From: Dastarcus helophoroides
Lineage: Eukaryota; Arthropoda; Insecta; Coleoptera; Bothrideridae
Reading direction: 5' to 3'
DNA length: 64,000 bases
Assembly: GCA_028583605.1 (NCBI GenBank)
Contig: CM053331.1
Span: 11,392,857-11,456,856 of the forward strand
Positions 11,847 through 22,620 of this stretch are shown in pieces. Both the position numbers and the translations under genes were made by a program. The number at the start of each line of letters is the position of its first letter. The first letter of the stretch is position 1. The notes below the pieces were generated by a model. The model searched no databases, was not told the origin of the DNA, and saw only the letters and a list, made by a program, of their open reading frames with translations.

Positions 11847-11958
11847 TATGGTTGTGCTTGTAGATATTTTCAACTTTCGGCACATTTAACTCTTTAATTA
11901 CAGAAAATTTAACTGGTCATTTGTCGAACTAGATGAAAGTAAAGGCACGTAGAGGGCG

Positions 11959-11998
11959 CTTGTATCAATGGATGTTGTAATGCAACCCGTGATACAAG
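11959..11998. repeat. Small nested hairpin
   Basis: CTTGTATCA at 11959-11967 pairs with TGATACAAG at 11990-11998; inside, GTTG and CAAC form a second pair. Function unknown; it may belong to the element carrying the ribozyme-like motifs just upstream. Confidence 0.4.
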
Positions 11999-13899
11999 TT
12001 TTGCCTAATTTACGTGATCTTTGCAATTAAAGTCTGATTTCATCAAATTCTAATTGAAATTAGATCTTAATTGCATTTTAATTAACTGTGCTGAGATATC
12101 TCAGCAGAGTTTTTATTTGTTCAATTTTCCATTTTTTTCCCGAATTTTTATTTTTAAACGTTTAATTTTTACATATTTCCCATAGCTTCAACTTATTTAT
12201 GTAGATTCTTAGCTACATTTTAATGTTATCTTTGAAATTTGTAATTTTTCATCGAAACTTTGGGAAAAAAAAATTGTTGAAATATCGAATTGACAATAAA
12301 AATCACGAAATCATTTGTACTTCAATCAGGACATTTCGACTTTTATTACAAAATTTCGCATTTACTAGGGGACTGTGAGATTGAAATCAAAATTTTGACC
12401 TCAATCTAGAAGTTTTTATTTCAAAGGTGATGTTTTATGATGAAGTGCAGTTAAAACAAAAACTAAGTTAATAGCAGTTTTTTTTTTAAATAATTTTCGA
12501 ATTTAAAAATGTCAAACTTCCAGTAGGACTTGAAATAACACTTCAAATCTCTTTTAGATAAAATTGTTTTCATTATAAATTAAAAATTGTTAGAAATATT
12601 TGAAATCTCGAAGTTGACGATGCCATTTTGAGTGATATTTTTTTAACCAGCTTATTTATTTTTTAAAAATTCTCAATTTCATTGCAAATTTAAAATATAT
12701 TTCAAAAACTTTTCTCCCAAAATTTATAATTTTATCTCTTTAAAAAATTAAATATTCCAAAGTTGAACTCATTTTTTAGAACGAAGAAAAAATGTTGAAA
12801 AGATATCGACTTTATTGCATTTCAGTCTTTTATTAATTTAAACTTAAAATTCTAGGAAATGAAGTTAAATTTAGGTCAAAATATTAGATAAAAGTATAAC
12901 AATTTCAAAAAGTTTTTAGAAAAAACTTCATGCAACATTTTTATTATTTTCGCAGAATGACTAATTTAAACTTGGCGTTTTTATGAATTTGTTTTTTAAA
13001 GGAGAGTTCATGAGTTATTTTAATAATCCAGAGCTCAATTTTCGAATCGATAACAATATTTTTATTTAGAAACCCGGTTTAACATATTTTGTGTTACTGA
13101 AACTCAAGATACAATTAATAATAAAACGACCGCTTAAAGATGAAACTATTCTGTTCACTATTGCATGTAATGAGAGTTCAAAGTTGTTTGTATAGATCAG
13201 CATAGAAGCCATAGAGATTTAATATGAAGCCTAATACCGATGCGAATTAAATAGCGTTCTCTAAAATAACCAATATTTTACGTGATGTAGCCTATTATAA
13301 GTTATTTTAAAATAATCTCTTACTTTTCTAATGTGGCGATCTATTTGGGATTTTGGTATACATTGAATACCGATTCTGTCTAGGCCCAATAACCTCATAT
13401 TTGAAAATAAAATATTGTCTCATTTGATTTTTACAGAGTACTAAATTCAAAGATTCGCGCTAATTATTCTAGTACCCGTTAGAATTGTAGGTGGCGTGCA
13501 ATATTATATCAATCATAAACATTGCGGATTGGTTTCTCTGTTATATGCTCTGTATTATAACTTCAAATAAAATCGTTCAGTTTTTAGAAGTAAGAGGTTG
13601 TTTTATTGAACTAAAAAGAGCCTAAAAGGTACCCCTAAAAATACCCTATATTTTAGTAAAATTTTATTAAAATCGATGTAACAGTTTCCGATATCATCCC
13701 GAACAAAAGATCGGTCGACAGACAAACAGACTCTTGGACGCTTCAATTTTATTAATATACGAGGATGAATCAATATGAACTGAAATTTCTACCATATCGC
13801 TATGAGAGCGCCGGCAGTGTGCGCATACTCTTAGTCATGTTAAATGGGGATATCACGTGACTTCCTGCACACAAGCGAATTTCGTTCTCGCCGTTCGTC
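11999..13899. other. AT-rich, no gene seen
   Basis: AT-rich sequence of mixed origin. Around 13685-13760 there is a higher-GC patch with CGACAGACAAACAGAC, of the kind found in dispersed insect repeats, but its borders could not be set. No coding region seen. Confidence 0.4.
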
Positions 13900-14003
13900 A
13901 GTCTGGTTTCTGGATTCGTTGTGGCTTGCCTAAAGTTTAGGCCAGCACTTAGGCCACCCTTTCCGGGCCCATTGTGCTATTCCCGTGATTGAGGTGTCCT
14001 TGG

Positions 14004-14366
14004 TCATTGATTCAGCCACCCAACCTTGTTGAGAAACTGAAGAACGTCCCTTGGATGCGCCTCTCTCAAACTGGCCACACTAGGCCAGAAGTCCTCCAAC
14101 GTGGATCCTCTGGTCGATGCTAGTGCCTGGCAGTGACACATCATGTGCTCGTCACTCCCATCTTCTTCTAAACACCCTCTGCAACTCGGATCATTTATAA
14201 TTCCCATTCTGTGGAGGTGTTTGTTTAATCGACAGTGACCTGTCCATATCCCTAGAAGTTTCCTTAGATTATTCCTTGAGAGTTGTAGGCATAGCTTTGC
14301 CCTTTCCCTGCACGGCATTCTAATGAATGCATGAGTTTGTCGGCATGTTGTTATTGATGCCCACAT
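14004..14366 (-). pseudogene. LINE ORF2 C-terminus
   Basis: 120-codon frame ending in a stop at 14004. It encodes the terminal domain of the LINE polyprotein, with a Cys-Cys-His-Cys cluster (CRGC then MMCHC) and the ending FLNKVGWLNQ. The plus-strand copy at 57869-58105 is about 75-80% identical by eye. Part of the element at 13900-15475; not an independent gene. Confidence 0.75.
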
Positions 14367-14525
14367 GGCTTTGTGTTTACGATAAATTTCTTCGTTAAGT
14401 AGGGATCTTACGGTTGATCTCGCCAGGGGAAGGGTTGATTCTGGTCCAACGAATTGTCCCTCCGAACCCTTCCTCGCCAGTTTGTTAGCGCGTTCGTTTC
14501 CCTCTTTTCCAGAATGTCCTTTGAT

Positions 14526-14873
14526 TCATATTAGATCAACTGCATTCTCTTGTGATAGACGTTCTAAAGCTAGGTGGCAGTTCCATACCTGCACTGAGTT
14601 TGTTTTCACATTCCACAGAATCTTAAGAGCTACCTGCCTGTCCGTCTTTATTTGGATATATTTTCCTGTAATGTTTAATTGCGTCATTTGTTCGGTGTTA
14701 TATAAAAGTCTCAACATCTCCGCTTGAAAGATTGTTGAGTATGTATCTAACTTAATACTTACACTTAGGTTCAGGTCTTCCGAGAAGATTCCTGTTCCAG
14801 TGCCCGTATTTGTTTTCGATCCATCCGTGTATATACTTACGTCTGGTATCCTTACTTTTGTGTCATTTACCAT
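14526..14873 (-). pseudogene. LINE RNase H domain fragment
   Basis: Frame carrying the first three RNase H acidic positions (D in YTDGSK, E in FQAEM, D in IKTDRQ). The fourth motif falls after the frame ends at a TAG equivalent near 14526 (ATTAGATCAA context), so the domain is broken. The sister copy at 57509-57709 keeps that last motif (GNERADKL). Confidence 0.7.
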
Positions 14874-15489
14874 CTAAACAGCCAGGCTCTCACTCCCTAT
14901 TTCTAGGGTGAGAGGCTGAGTGCCCTTGCTACTTATGGCCTGGTATAACATGGCATCCTGGAAAGTGCGTGTTTAGTAGCTCTGAAGCTGTTTGCGCGGG
15001 TGTACTGGCACATGTACCGTCGGCCCTCTTTATCATGCTTACCTGTTGGTTTGGAACTTTCGAGAGTATCTAACTGATGTAATAGACTCTACGTCACTAC
15101 AGAATTCGCTCAATTTCACCCTTTGTCTCTTACGAATAAGCTTCTTGTATTGTTTCCGTTGGTTGTGGTAAGCCTCCCAGTCACATACCAGTTTTGTCTT
15201 CTTCGCTTTGTTGAAGAGCTTGTTTGCCTGAGATCTGAGTTTTTCGAGTTGCCCGTTCCACCAAGGGGTTGCCCGGGTCGAAGTTCAGTTCTCATTGGAC
15301 AAGCCTTCTCATATGCTGTAATGATATTTTTTCGCACTAAAGTGACGTATTTTTCGATCAGTTCAACTGTCCCGATTCTCTGTGGGGTTTCTACAATCCC
15401 TAGGAGCCTTTCCAAATGGATATTGTAATCCTCCCTCTGGGTGCTTCTAGGATTCCTGTACGGTTTGGGTTCCAACCTACAACATAAAA

Positions 15490-16930
15490 TATTTAAAACA
15501 TTAAAATTTTGTCTTTTTCTTAAATATTTGTCTTTTTCAATAAACTACGACTTTTAGATCAAATTGTTTTATGGTTCTGAAAATGTTCACTTTTCTGTTG
15601 TTGCGAAAAATATTTTTGAGGATTTCGAGAAAAAGATTTCTTGTAAATTTAACGTCTTTACTAAATTTTAAATTTTGAGAACAATGTTTTAGAATCTTGC
15701 GATTTGTCTTTCTCAGAGTTGGACTTTTTTTGAAAATTGCGTCTTTTCACAAAATAAGATTTTTAAAAATTTTGAATTTTGCACATTTTTCGATGTTTTG
15801 AGAAAGGTTAGGTTTTTATTTTCAATATGATTTATGAAAAATGTCAACATTTTAAATTTTCCTTTTAAAATTGGACCTTCTTTTGGAAATTTGGAATGTT
15901 TTCTAGAAAGTTCAATATTTTTTTGTAATTTGTAACGTGATTTTCAAAAATCCTGAATTGTTTTCGAAGTCTTTGTTTTTTCTGATTTAAACAAATTTTA
16001 TTCCCGATAATTTCAAATGGTCCAAAATTTATGTTATTCTCCAAATTTTGACTTTTAACTCAAAATTTAATTTTATCTGTTTCTGGACATTTCATTTAAA
16101 ATGGAATTTTTTCCAAAGATTTAGACTTTTCACAAGATTCGTTTATTTTTTTTTAAATTGGATCGAAATTTTAATAGAAATCTAAACAATCTGAGAAGAA
16201 TGTTTTTAGGAAATCTTGAAAAAAAAGATTTCTTGAAAAATTTCAAAAATATATCAAAATTGAAATAAAACAAAAATTCTGAAATCATTATTTTTAAAAG
16301 TTGCATTTTTTTTACCTGAATTCGACTTGTTCTGGAAATTACAACTCTTCTTACAAAAATTTCTTTTTGGAAATTTCATCTCTTTTACATTTCCACTTTT
16401 TCGAAATTTCAACATTTCTTAAAGTGCTCCAAAAGATTTTTTCTTAAGATTGGACTTTTTTCAAAATTTTGACTTTAATTTGAAAATGCAATGTCCCCAA
16501 TTCTGTAGTTTTTAAGTAAAGATACACATTACTAAGCCAGAAAGTTTTCTTTTTCAATACATTTCACTTTTTCGAATTTCGACATTTTCTTAAAGTTCTC
16601 CCAAAAGGTTTTTTCTTAAGATTGGGCTTTTTTTCAAAATTTGACTTTAATTTAAAACTGCAATGTCTCCAATTCTGTAGTTTTTTAAGTAAGGATACAC
16701 ATTACTAAGCCAGAAGTTTTTCTTTTTCACCCGTGCATTTTTTTGTAACATTCACTGAAATTTTGAAATTTGACATTTAGGTTTCGCCAATAAGATAGAT
16801 ATTTCAGAAAAAATCTCGAAATTATTACTAAACCAATGTTTTTCTCTAAATATCCACTTTTTTCTCGAAATTTTTAGTCTAAATTTAAGAATTAAAGTTA
16901 AAAAAAAATATTTTGATTTTCATTTAATCA
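15490..16930. repeat. Degenerate TTTCGA repeat block, T orientation
   Basis: Reiterated TTTTCTCGAAATTTTGAC-like units. Includes a more recent tandem duplication described separately at about 16395-16735. Confidence 0.7.
16395..16735. repeat. Tandem duplication, period about 175 bp
   Basis: Two adjacent copies share TTTTTTCTTAAGATTGG, AATTCTGTAGTTTTT and GATACACATTACTAAGCCAG in the same order, offset by about 175 bp (for example ACTAAGCCAG at about 16530 and 16705). Identity is clearly higher than in the surrounding degenerate repeat, so the duplication is younger. Confidence 0.7.
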
Positions 16931-17589
16931 TTTCGTTTTTTTTTTAATTTTGGGTGGGTTTTCGCTTGAGGATCCACATCTCCAATTTATCGTTTTCTAT
17001 TTTCTTTACATCTTTTATTCAAGATGTATTTTTTAAATTGATCGTGTTCGAAAGTTATCTCTTCAAGTTTTTATTTAGTTATTTTTTTCCGAACTGTCGA
17101 ATTTGATTAACAGATTTACATTAGATTGCGAACTCGAGATTTCCTTTTTTGGCTTTTTGGAGTTTATTTCGATAAAAAAATAAACATTCTAACGTTAAAT
17201 CTAACATTCTCAAAAATAAACGAAGTATTTTATTTTTTTAATAATTTTATTTCAAATATTTTGGAATTCTGTTTTATTTTCTTTTATTAAAAATTGTTCA
17301 ACAGTAACAAGGTACACCTGTCGGTTTCGGTTAAAGAATGCAGACGTTAACTTACTAAATCAAACTAATAATTATGTTTACCTCGTCTTACTTTCCCTGA
17401 TAATAATTTAAAAATCTGAAAAAATAGTGCAATAAAATCGACTAAGAATTAGGTACCTCTTCATTTAATATTCTGTTATGATTATTACAACACCGTTGCC
17501 TATCATGCATGGTTAACTCCGTATGGTGGTTAAAATTTAAAATAGAACAGAAGCGCTAACAGTTCGAAGTGGAACCTCATAAGCGCCGG
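16931..17589. other. Upstream region of candidate exon 1
   Basis: AT-rich sequence giving way to a more GC-rich stretch from about 17560. No coding region seen. Possible proximal regulatory DNA for the candidate transcription start described next. Confidence 0.3.
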
Positions 17590-17680
17590 TTTGAGTCGGA
17601 CCGTCGTCGTGCTTTTTAAATAGACCCAAAATAAACGTCGCCGTTTCAAAAGTTTGTTGTGCATTTTTATCAGTGTCACC
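17590..17680 (+). promoter_or_regulatory. Candidate core promoter of the Ig-domain gene
   Basis: A GC-richer island in AT-rich surroundings. It has a TATA-like TTTTTAAATAG at about 17613-17623 and an arthropod initiator-like TCAGT at 17670-17674, followed by CACCATGG at the start codon. With the TATA-like box, initiation would be expected near 17645. No CpG or motif statistics were computed; this is a suggestion from motif positions only. Confidence 0.3.
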
Positions 17681-17732
17681 ATGGATTATATTTTCAGTGC
17701 ATTCGTATTCCTCGTAACATATTTTTATTTAG
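17681..17732 (+). CDS. Candidate signal-peptide exon of Ig-domain gene (exon 1)
   Basis: ATG 17681 in a good start context (CACCATGG) opens 17 codons, MDYIFSAFVFLVTYFYL, plus one base. A donor, G/GTAGGT, is at 17733. The peptide is a hydrophobic run of signal-peptide length with no basic residue near its N-terminus. The exon ends in phase 1, and the first Ig exon at 52406 begins in the matching phase; the joined codon is Gly, giving LG followed by VAEIQ, a plausible cleavage zone. Signal peptides on a separate phase-1 exon are common in insect Ig genes. The intron would be about 34.7 kb, and a nearer leader exon hidden among the repeats cannot be excluded. The longer frame through 18124 reads into tandem repeats and is not preferred. 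Confidence 0.45.
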
Positions 17733-17814
17733 GTAGGTCCAAACATACTAAAATTAATAACAACAAAAAAATTGGACATAAACGTCACATTTTACTATAT
17801 ACTAACAGAAACGA

Positions 17815-18060
17815 GGTCTATTTTTCTATTATTAATTTTATTTTAACATTTCTTCGACCCAGTTTGGAAATATTTAAAGTAATAGTGAAAGTTGACAATA
17901 TTCTGAAACATGTTTTGAAATACGTATTTCAAAAAAATGTTTCAGAATATTTTCATTCATTCATTCATTCTATTTTAACATTTTTTCGACCCAGTTTGGA
18001 AATATTTAAAATAGTATTAAAAGTTGTCAATATTCTGAAACATTTTTTGAAATACCTAAA
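17815..18060. repeat. Tandem duplication with palindrome
   Basis: Two copies of about 100 bp, offset by about 140 bp (TCGACCCAGTTTGGAAATAT near 17855 and 17988; CAATATTCTGAAACAT near 17896 and 18029). The first copy carries a near-perfect palindrome, about 17898-17950, centred on TACGTA, with arms ATATTCTGAAACA and TGTTTCAGAATAT. A short ATTC microsatellite follows (about 17953-17970). Confidence 0.7.
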
Positions 18061-18129
18061 ATATTTGAGAAAATATTGTTTTTGCCTGAATGTAGATAAT
18101 ATTTTGCAAAAAATATCGAATTAAAAAAA

Positions 18130-18510
18130 CGTCGATATATCCCAAAGAATATCAAATTTTAAGGAAAAAAGTCCCTTTTTAAGAGCATAGTTGATCTTTC
18201 GAGAAAAAAAATAGAAGTTTTGAAAATGAGTTGAAATTTCGATACAAAGAGGAATCAAAAAAAAATTTAAATGTCTAGAAACGTAAAAGTTTTTGAGATA
18301 AAAGTCGAAATTGCCGAAACCTTTTCAAATTTCCGGAAAAGACAAATTGGAAGAAACATTTCAAAATTCCGGAATCTCCAAATTTTGAGAAAAAGGGAAT
18401 TTTGGATAAAAGTCGAGATTCTCGGGGAAAACCAAATTTTCAGCACAAATTCGAATTTCGAGAAAATGGGTGAAATTTCGAGAAAAAATTTTATTAATCT
18501 TGAAATGAAA
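18130..18510. repeat. Degenerate TTTCGA repeat block, A orientation
   Basis: Units such as GAAATTTCGAGAAAAA; the mirrored frames on both strands (about 18267-18545) are by-products. Confidence 0.7.
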
Positions 18511-18751
18511 ATTTGAATTTCAATATAAAGTTTCTCTAGGCTCAATAAACGTTTGTGCCTGATAGCAAGAGGCAGAGGGGTAAGAAACCCGCCTGCTCCA
18601 TGGTTCTGGTTAGATTTGTTTATTTATTATTATTTTTTTCTTTTTTGTGGTTGGTCTTACATGTTTAACGTGTGATTTAACTTTAATCAATTTAAAGGTT
18701 GAACATCACTGCTGTAGTAATACGAAAACCAGATTGCGACTGTCATTAGTC

Positions 18752-18880
18752 TTAAGGCTCCCCCAAACTAACGCGAATTATTCGCAGCGGGTTCGTAACG
18801 ATGAATTCGTAGCGAAGTTCGTGTTGGAATCCGCAGGGAGCCTCGCACCAAAGCGAATGTAATCGTATCATAGGCCCGCC
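18752..18880. repeat. TTAA-flanked MITE fragment
   Basis: TTAA at 18752-18755 is followed by GGCTCCCCCAAACTAACGCG, the same terminus seen at 21570 and 22110. Internal GAATTCGTAGCGAAGTTCGT and GGAATCCGCAG also match those copies. The right end is missing. Confidence 0.55.
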
Positions 18881-18935
18881 GAGAGAATTCCCGACTCCGG
18901 GAGTAGTTATGGTGGTCCGACTTCCTTACTTTCTA

Positions 18936-19953
18936 CCAAGTCATTCAATAAGTCCGTAGGATAAGTAAGAAAAAAAAACAAAATTTTGACAAAACTCGGT
19001 TTTATTATTCAATATAGTTACCTTAGAGGGCGATACAACGAGTATAGCGATTTTCCAACTTTTCGATACCACTTTTCTAGTACGATTTTACTTTCTCGTC
19101 AAAATAGGCCTCAGTTTTAGCGATTACTTCATCATTGGACTTAAGCGAGCATTCTCTTCCGATCTGAAAACAGGAAAAGTCGCTGGGGGCTAAATCTGGA
19201 GAATACGGTGGGTGGGTAAGCAATTCGAAGCCCAATTCATTCAATGTTTCCATCGTTTTCATCGATTTGTGACATGGTGCATTGTCTTGTTAAAAGAACA
19301 CTTTTGTCTTTTGCAAAGGTGGCCGTTTCTTTGCGATTTCAACCTTCAATCGATCCAAAAGTGCACAGTAATAGTCGCTGTTGATGGTGGTTCCTTTTTC
19401 CTGTCCACTCAGCTGATGAGTGTCTTTTGGATTCTCGTGTGTAATAGTGAAGCCATGTCTCATCCATTGTCATATAATGACGATAGAATTCCATTTTATT
19501 GCACCAAACACTCCTCTGAAGCATCGATACGTTGTTGTTTTTGGTCGACTGTGAGCTCACGCGGCACCCACTTTGCACAGAGCTTTCGCATACCCAAATG
19601 TTCGTGTAAAATGGTAAAAACACTACAATTTGATATCTTTACAATGTCAGCTAGTTCGTGCACCTTCAATTTGCGATCGTTCATAACCAATTTGTGGATT
19701 TTTTTTGGTGTTTTCTGGAATAACAGCCTCATTTGGGCGTCCACTGCACTCTATCAAAACTCGAAATTCACTTTTTTCCATTTTTTTTCAATAACAAAAG
19801 TTGCTTCACACAAAATGCTCACGAATCAATAGTCAGATTGCTGTGAAATTTATACACGTATCGTTTGAAGGTTAGTACTAAATAAAAATCATTTGGAAAA
19901 AATTCTAGTAACGCCATCTATGTCTCATCCTATGGACTTTTTGAATGGACTGA
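18936..19953 (-). mobile_element. Mariner element, degraded
   Basis: Terminal inverted repeats CCAAGTCATTCAATAAGTCC (18936-) and TCAGTCCATTCAAAAAGTCC (reverse complement, ending 19953), each bordered by TA (18934-18935 and 19954-19955), the mariner target duplication. The minus strand encodes a broken transposase: N-terminal helix-turn-helix region (19744-19496), a catalytic segment with MDETWLHYYTRESKR (within 19623-19339) and the third-Asp motif YSPDLAPSDF (within 19262-19077). That motif is typical of mariner (DD34D). The parts lie in different frames and the total of about 1.0 kb is shorter than a full mariner, so it is inactive. Confidence 0.9.
19077..19744 (-). pseudogene. Mariner transposase remnant
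   Basis: At least three reading frames are needed to follow the protein from the DNA-binding domain to the end, so several frameshifts have accumulated. The segment before the second catalytic Asp is out of frame (CTMSQ-like reading in place of the expected DNAPCH motif). Belongs to the element at 18936-19953. Confidence 0.85.
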
Positions 19954-20039
19954 TATGTATTGGGCGCGCGGTACTCTTACGTTCTATGTATTATGCCCTG
20001 TTTTAGCAAAACGACAAAATAAAAAAAGGAAAGTTAATT

Positions 20040-21180
20040 TAATTCATAATTTTTATTTTTCGACGAATAAAAACTGAAAATCGTTTTTTTAAATTCCGAC
20101 TTTTTTTCATTTAGATTCCTTAGGTTTGTCTTTTCTGAAAATTCTGAGATTTGAAATTTCCGACATTTTTGAGCATTTTTAACTTTTTTCTAAAAAAATT
20201 GCCTTTTTTTTCAAAATTATTTTGAATGTTCCGATTCCCTTTGAATATTTTGATCTTTCTTTTGTTTGGGAAATCCCTACTGTTTTTGAGGAATCCCATT
20301 TTTATTAAAAAATGAGAGTTTTTTAAAACATTTTTTACTTCTTTTTAAAATTTAGACTTTTTTTTTGAAAATTGTGGCATTTCAAAATATCCACTTTTTT
20401 ATAATTTCGTCCCTTTTTCCAAATTTTCACCTATGTTTCAAAATTTCGACTTTTTCTTAAAATTGTCTTAGCTTAATTTTGAAAATTTTGCCTTTTTTTT
20501 TTCGAAATTTTCACTTTTCTGAAAATTTCGAGTCTTTTTCAAAGTTACCTTATTTCCTGAATATTTTAAGTTTATCTGAAAGTTTTGAATTTTTGACAAA
20601 TTTCCACGTTTTTTCTTAATTACCCTTCTTGCTGAAAATTTTTAAAATTTTGGCTTGTGCATTTGATTTTTTTTTAAATTTCAAACACTGAAAATTTGAA
20701 TTTTTTCGGGATTTCGACTCCTTTTTACATTCTAACTTTGTGAAAATAAAAAAAATCCTGTTTGAATATTTTGAAAATTTGGATTTTCAAATTTTCCCAT
20801 TTATTTTCAAAATTACCACAATTTTGAAATTAGTGTTAATTTATACTTTCTCTGAATATATCGAATTTTTTAAAAATTTTGGCACAAAATTTCGACCTCT
20901 TCTGAAATTGACTCTATCAACATTTCTTTTCTTGTTAATTCGATTATTTTGAAAGTACATTTTTTTTTAAAACTTCTTTCTTTAAAATTGCCATTTTTTT
21001 TGCAAACTTGGACCTTTCTTCAAAAATTTTTCTTTTGCACGAATCTTCGATTTTTTCGACTTTAAACATGAAATTTAGAGAAAAAGAAAACAAATCTCGA
21101 GTAAAAATTGAAGGTTACATAAAGAACCTGCTTTTTATCACTAAATTTCGAGAAAAAGAAGGCTTTAACATTTTTGTAAT
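20040..21180. repeat. Degenerate TTTCGA repeat block, T orientation
   Basis: About 1.1 kb of units such as TTTTTCAAAATTTCGACTTT. No genes. Confidence 0.75.
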
Positions 21181-21565
21181 TCATGAACCACTAAGATGAC
21201 AGCTGAGCCGGCCCCTGTGAACCTGTGAACCGCGTGTCCTTGGAAATTTCCCCCTTCTCCCGACGGGGCTGCGTTATATTTTCAGTACCGAAAAATGCTG
21301 AAAGCTTTTGCTGAAAACGAAAAACAAACAATGCATTAATACATTTTCGGATAAAGAAAAAGCGAATTTTTCAAAAGCTCTTCCAGCAAATCACATTAAA
21401 TTTATGTGTTCCGAAAGATAATAAAAAAAATCGGATGTATTAAAAAAAAAGGATCACATCATCATTCATCTACAGCGAGACAAAACTGATGACAAGAAAT
21501 GGGTAACCCAGAATCCAGGTATAGCTCATAATTTTACAATTAAACAGATTGTATATTTGCGATTC

Positions 21566-22109
21566 TTAAGGTTCTCCCAAACCAATGCGATGTATTCGCA
21601 ACGGATCCGTAATAAAAAATTCGTGGCGAAATTTGTGATGGAATCCGCAGAGAACCCCCCACCAAAACGAATTTAATTGCCTCATATTTTTAGTATCGAA
21701 AAGATTCAAAGCTACCACCATCCTTAAAATTTTTTACCCAAAGGCACATTCAATTTATGTTATTAGAAAGAGAATAAAAAAATCTATGAAAACTTAAAAA
21801 AAATTAATTTCATTTGAAAAAATGGGCAACCCAGTTATAGCTTATATAATTTCATAATTACACACATAATTTGCATTATATAGAGTGATAATTTTGTATT
21901 TTAAATATTTTTTATTTATAGCCACTGCGAATCCGACAAAAAACGCAGTCAGCTGCGAATTAGATTCGGTGCGAATAAACTCATAGACAATTCGCAGTTT
22001 AAACAAAAAAAATCGTGCCAGTCTGAAGTTGTCTATTTACCGCAGTGAAAACAATATGATGCGAATCGTATGCTGCGACTTTTCCGCATTAGTCTGGTGG
22101 AGCATTTAA
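21566..22109. repeat. TTAA-flanked MITE, complete copy
   Basis: Bordered by TTAA at 21566-21569 and 22106-22109. The terminal inverted repeats GGTTCTCCCAAACCAATGCG (21570-) and its diverged mirror (CGCATTAGTCTGGTGGAGC, about 22086-22104) match over about 20 bp. Internally rich in GATTCGC/GCGAATC-type motifs. No open frame, so non-autonomous. The TTAA target is that of piggyBac-like and some other elements; the mobilising family is not known. Confidence 0.65.
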
Positions 22110-22140
22110 AGGCTCTCCCAGACCAATGCGTACCCAGCCT
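22110..22140. repeat. TTAA MITE, second truncated copy
   Basis: Immediately after the TTAA at 22106-22109 a new terminus, GGCTCTCCCAGACCAATGCG, starts and stops after about 25 bp. It is either a truncated second insertion at the same target or a rearranged copy. Confidence 0.45.
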
Positions 22141-22289
22141 TGATATATTGTGACCTTAAGTCTGGATTGGTATCTGAAATTGACTTGACATTAAAAAGAA
22201 AGAAACAATTGCCCCCACCAAAGTAGTAAATGGGATCATTGTCAATTTTGTCATTTAGTTAGAAAACATAATTTAATTGCCATAAGCTT

Positions 22290-22620
22290 TTTAAAGACAA
22301 ATATTCAGAAAAGTGGCAGAATTTTGATAGAAAAAATAATTTCCAAAAGAAGAGTAATATTCAGATTGGGATTTTAGGATAAATTTCAAATTTGTAAAAA
22401 AAGACAGATTTTGAGAAAAGTATTCAATTTTCGATTTTTTTAAATTCGTATTTTACTGTAAATTTTGATTTTTTCCTTGAAAAACAAAAAAAAAGATTGA
22501 AATTTTGAGAAAAAAGTCGAAATTTAGTAAACACTCTAAATTCTTCAGAGGGAGTCAAATTTTGTCAAAATTTTGGAAAAAGGACAAATTTTGAGAAAAA
22601 TGTAATTTCTAGAATTTTTT
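22290..22620. repeat. Degenerate TTTCGA repeat block, A orientation (mixed)
   Basis: Short block with both orientations present. No gene. Confidence 0.5.

Larger units (their letters stand above)
13900..15475 (-). mobile_element. LINE with RNase H, reverse transcriptase deleted
   Basis: Minus-strand remnant of a non-LTR retrotransposon of the kind that has a C-terminal RNase H (I/R1/LOA-like). In element order: the linker after the endonuclease (15475-15116, frameshifted); a fragment reading KRADGTCASTPAQTASELLN (about 15035-14970); then, near 14930, an abrupt join to the RNase H domain (14873-14526, YTDGSK motif, AE, and IKTDRQ where SDSQ is usual); then the C-terminal region (14366-14004) with HLHRMGI and the Cys/His cluster DPSCRGC..HMMCHC. 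The whole reverse transcriptase is missing at the join. The 3'UTR after 14004 matches the sister copy at 58107-58200. Confidence 0.8.

Noticed and set aside
14482..15428. Plus-strand frames over the RNase H LINE
   Set aside because: They are shadows of the minus-strand LINE coding sequence.
17654..18124. 156-codon plus-strand frame as a single-exon gene
   Set aside because: It starts at TTG, and its second half is encoded by a tandem duplication and a palindrome. Only the first 52 bases from ATG 17681, ending at a good splice donor, look gene-like.
19212..19832. 206-codon plus-strand frame
   Set aside because: It is antisense to the mariner transposase remnant, which explains its length.
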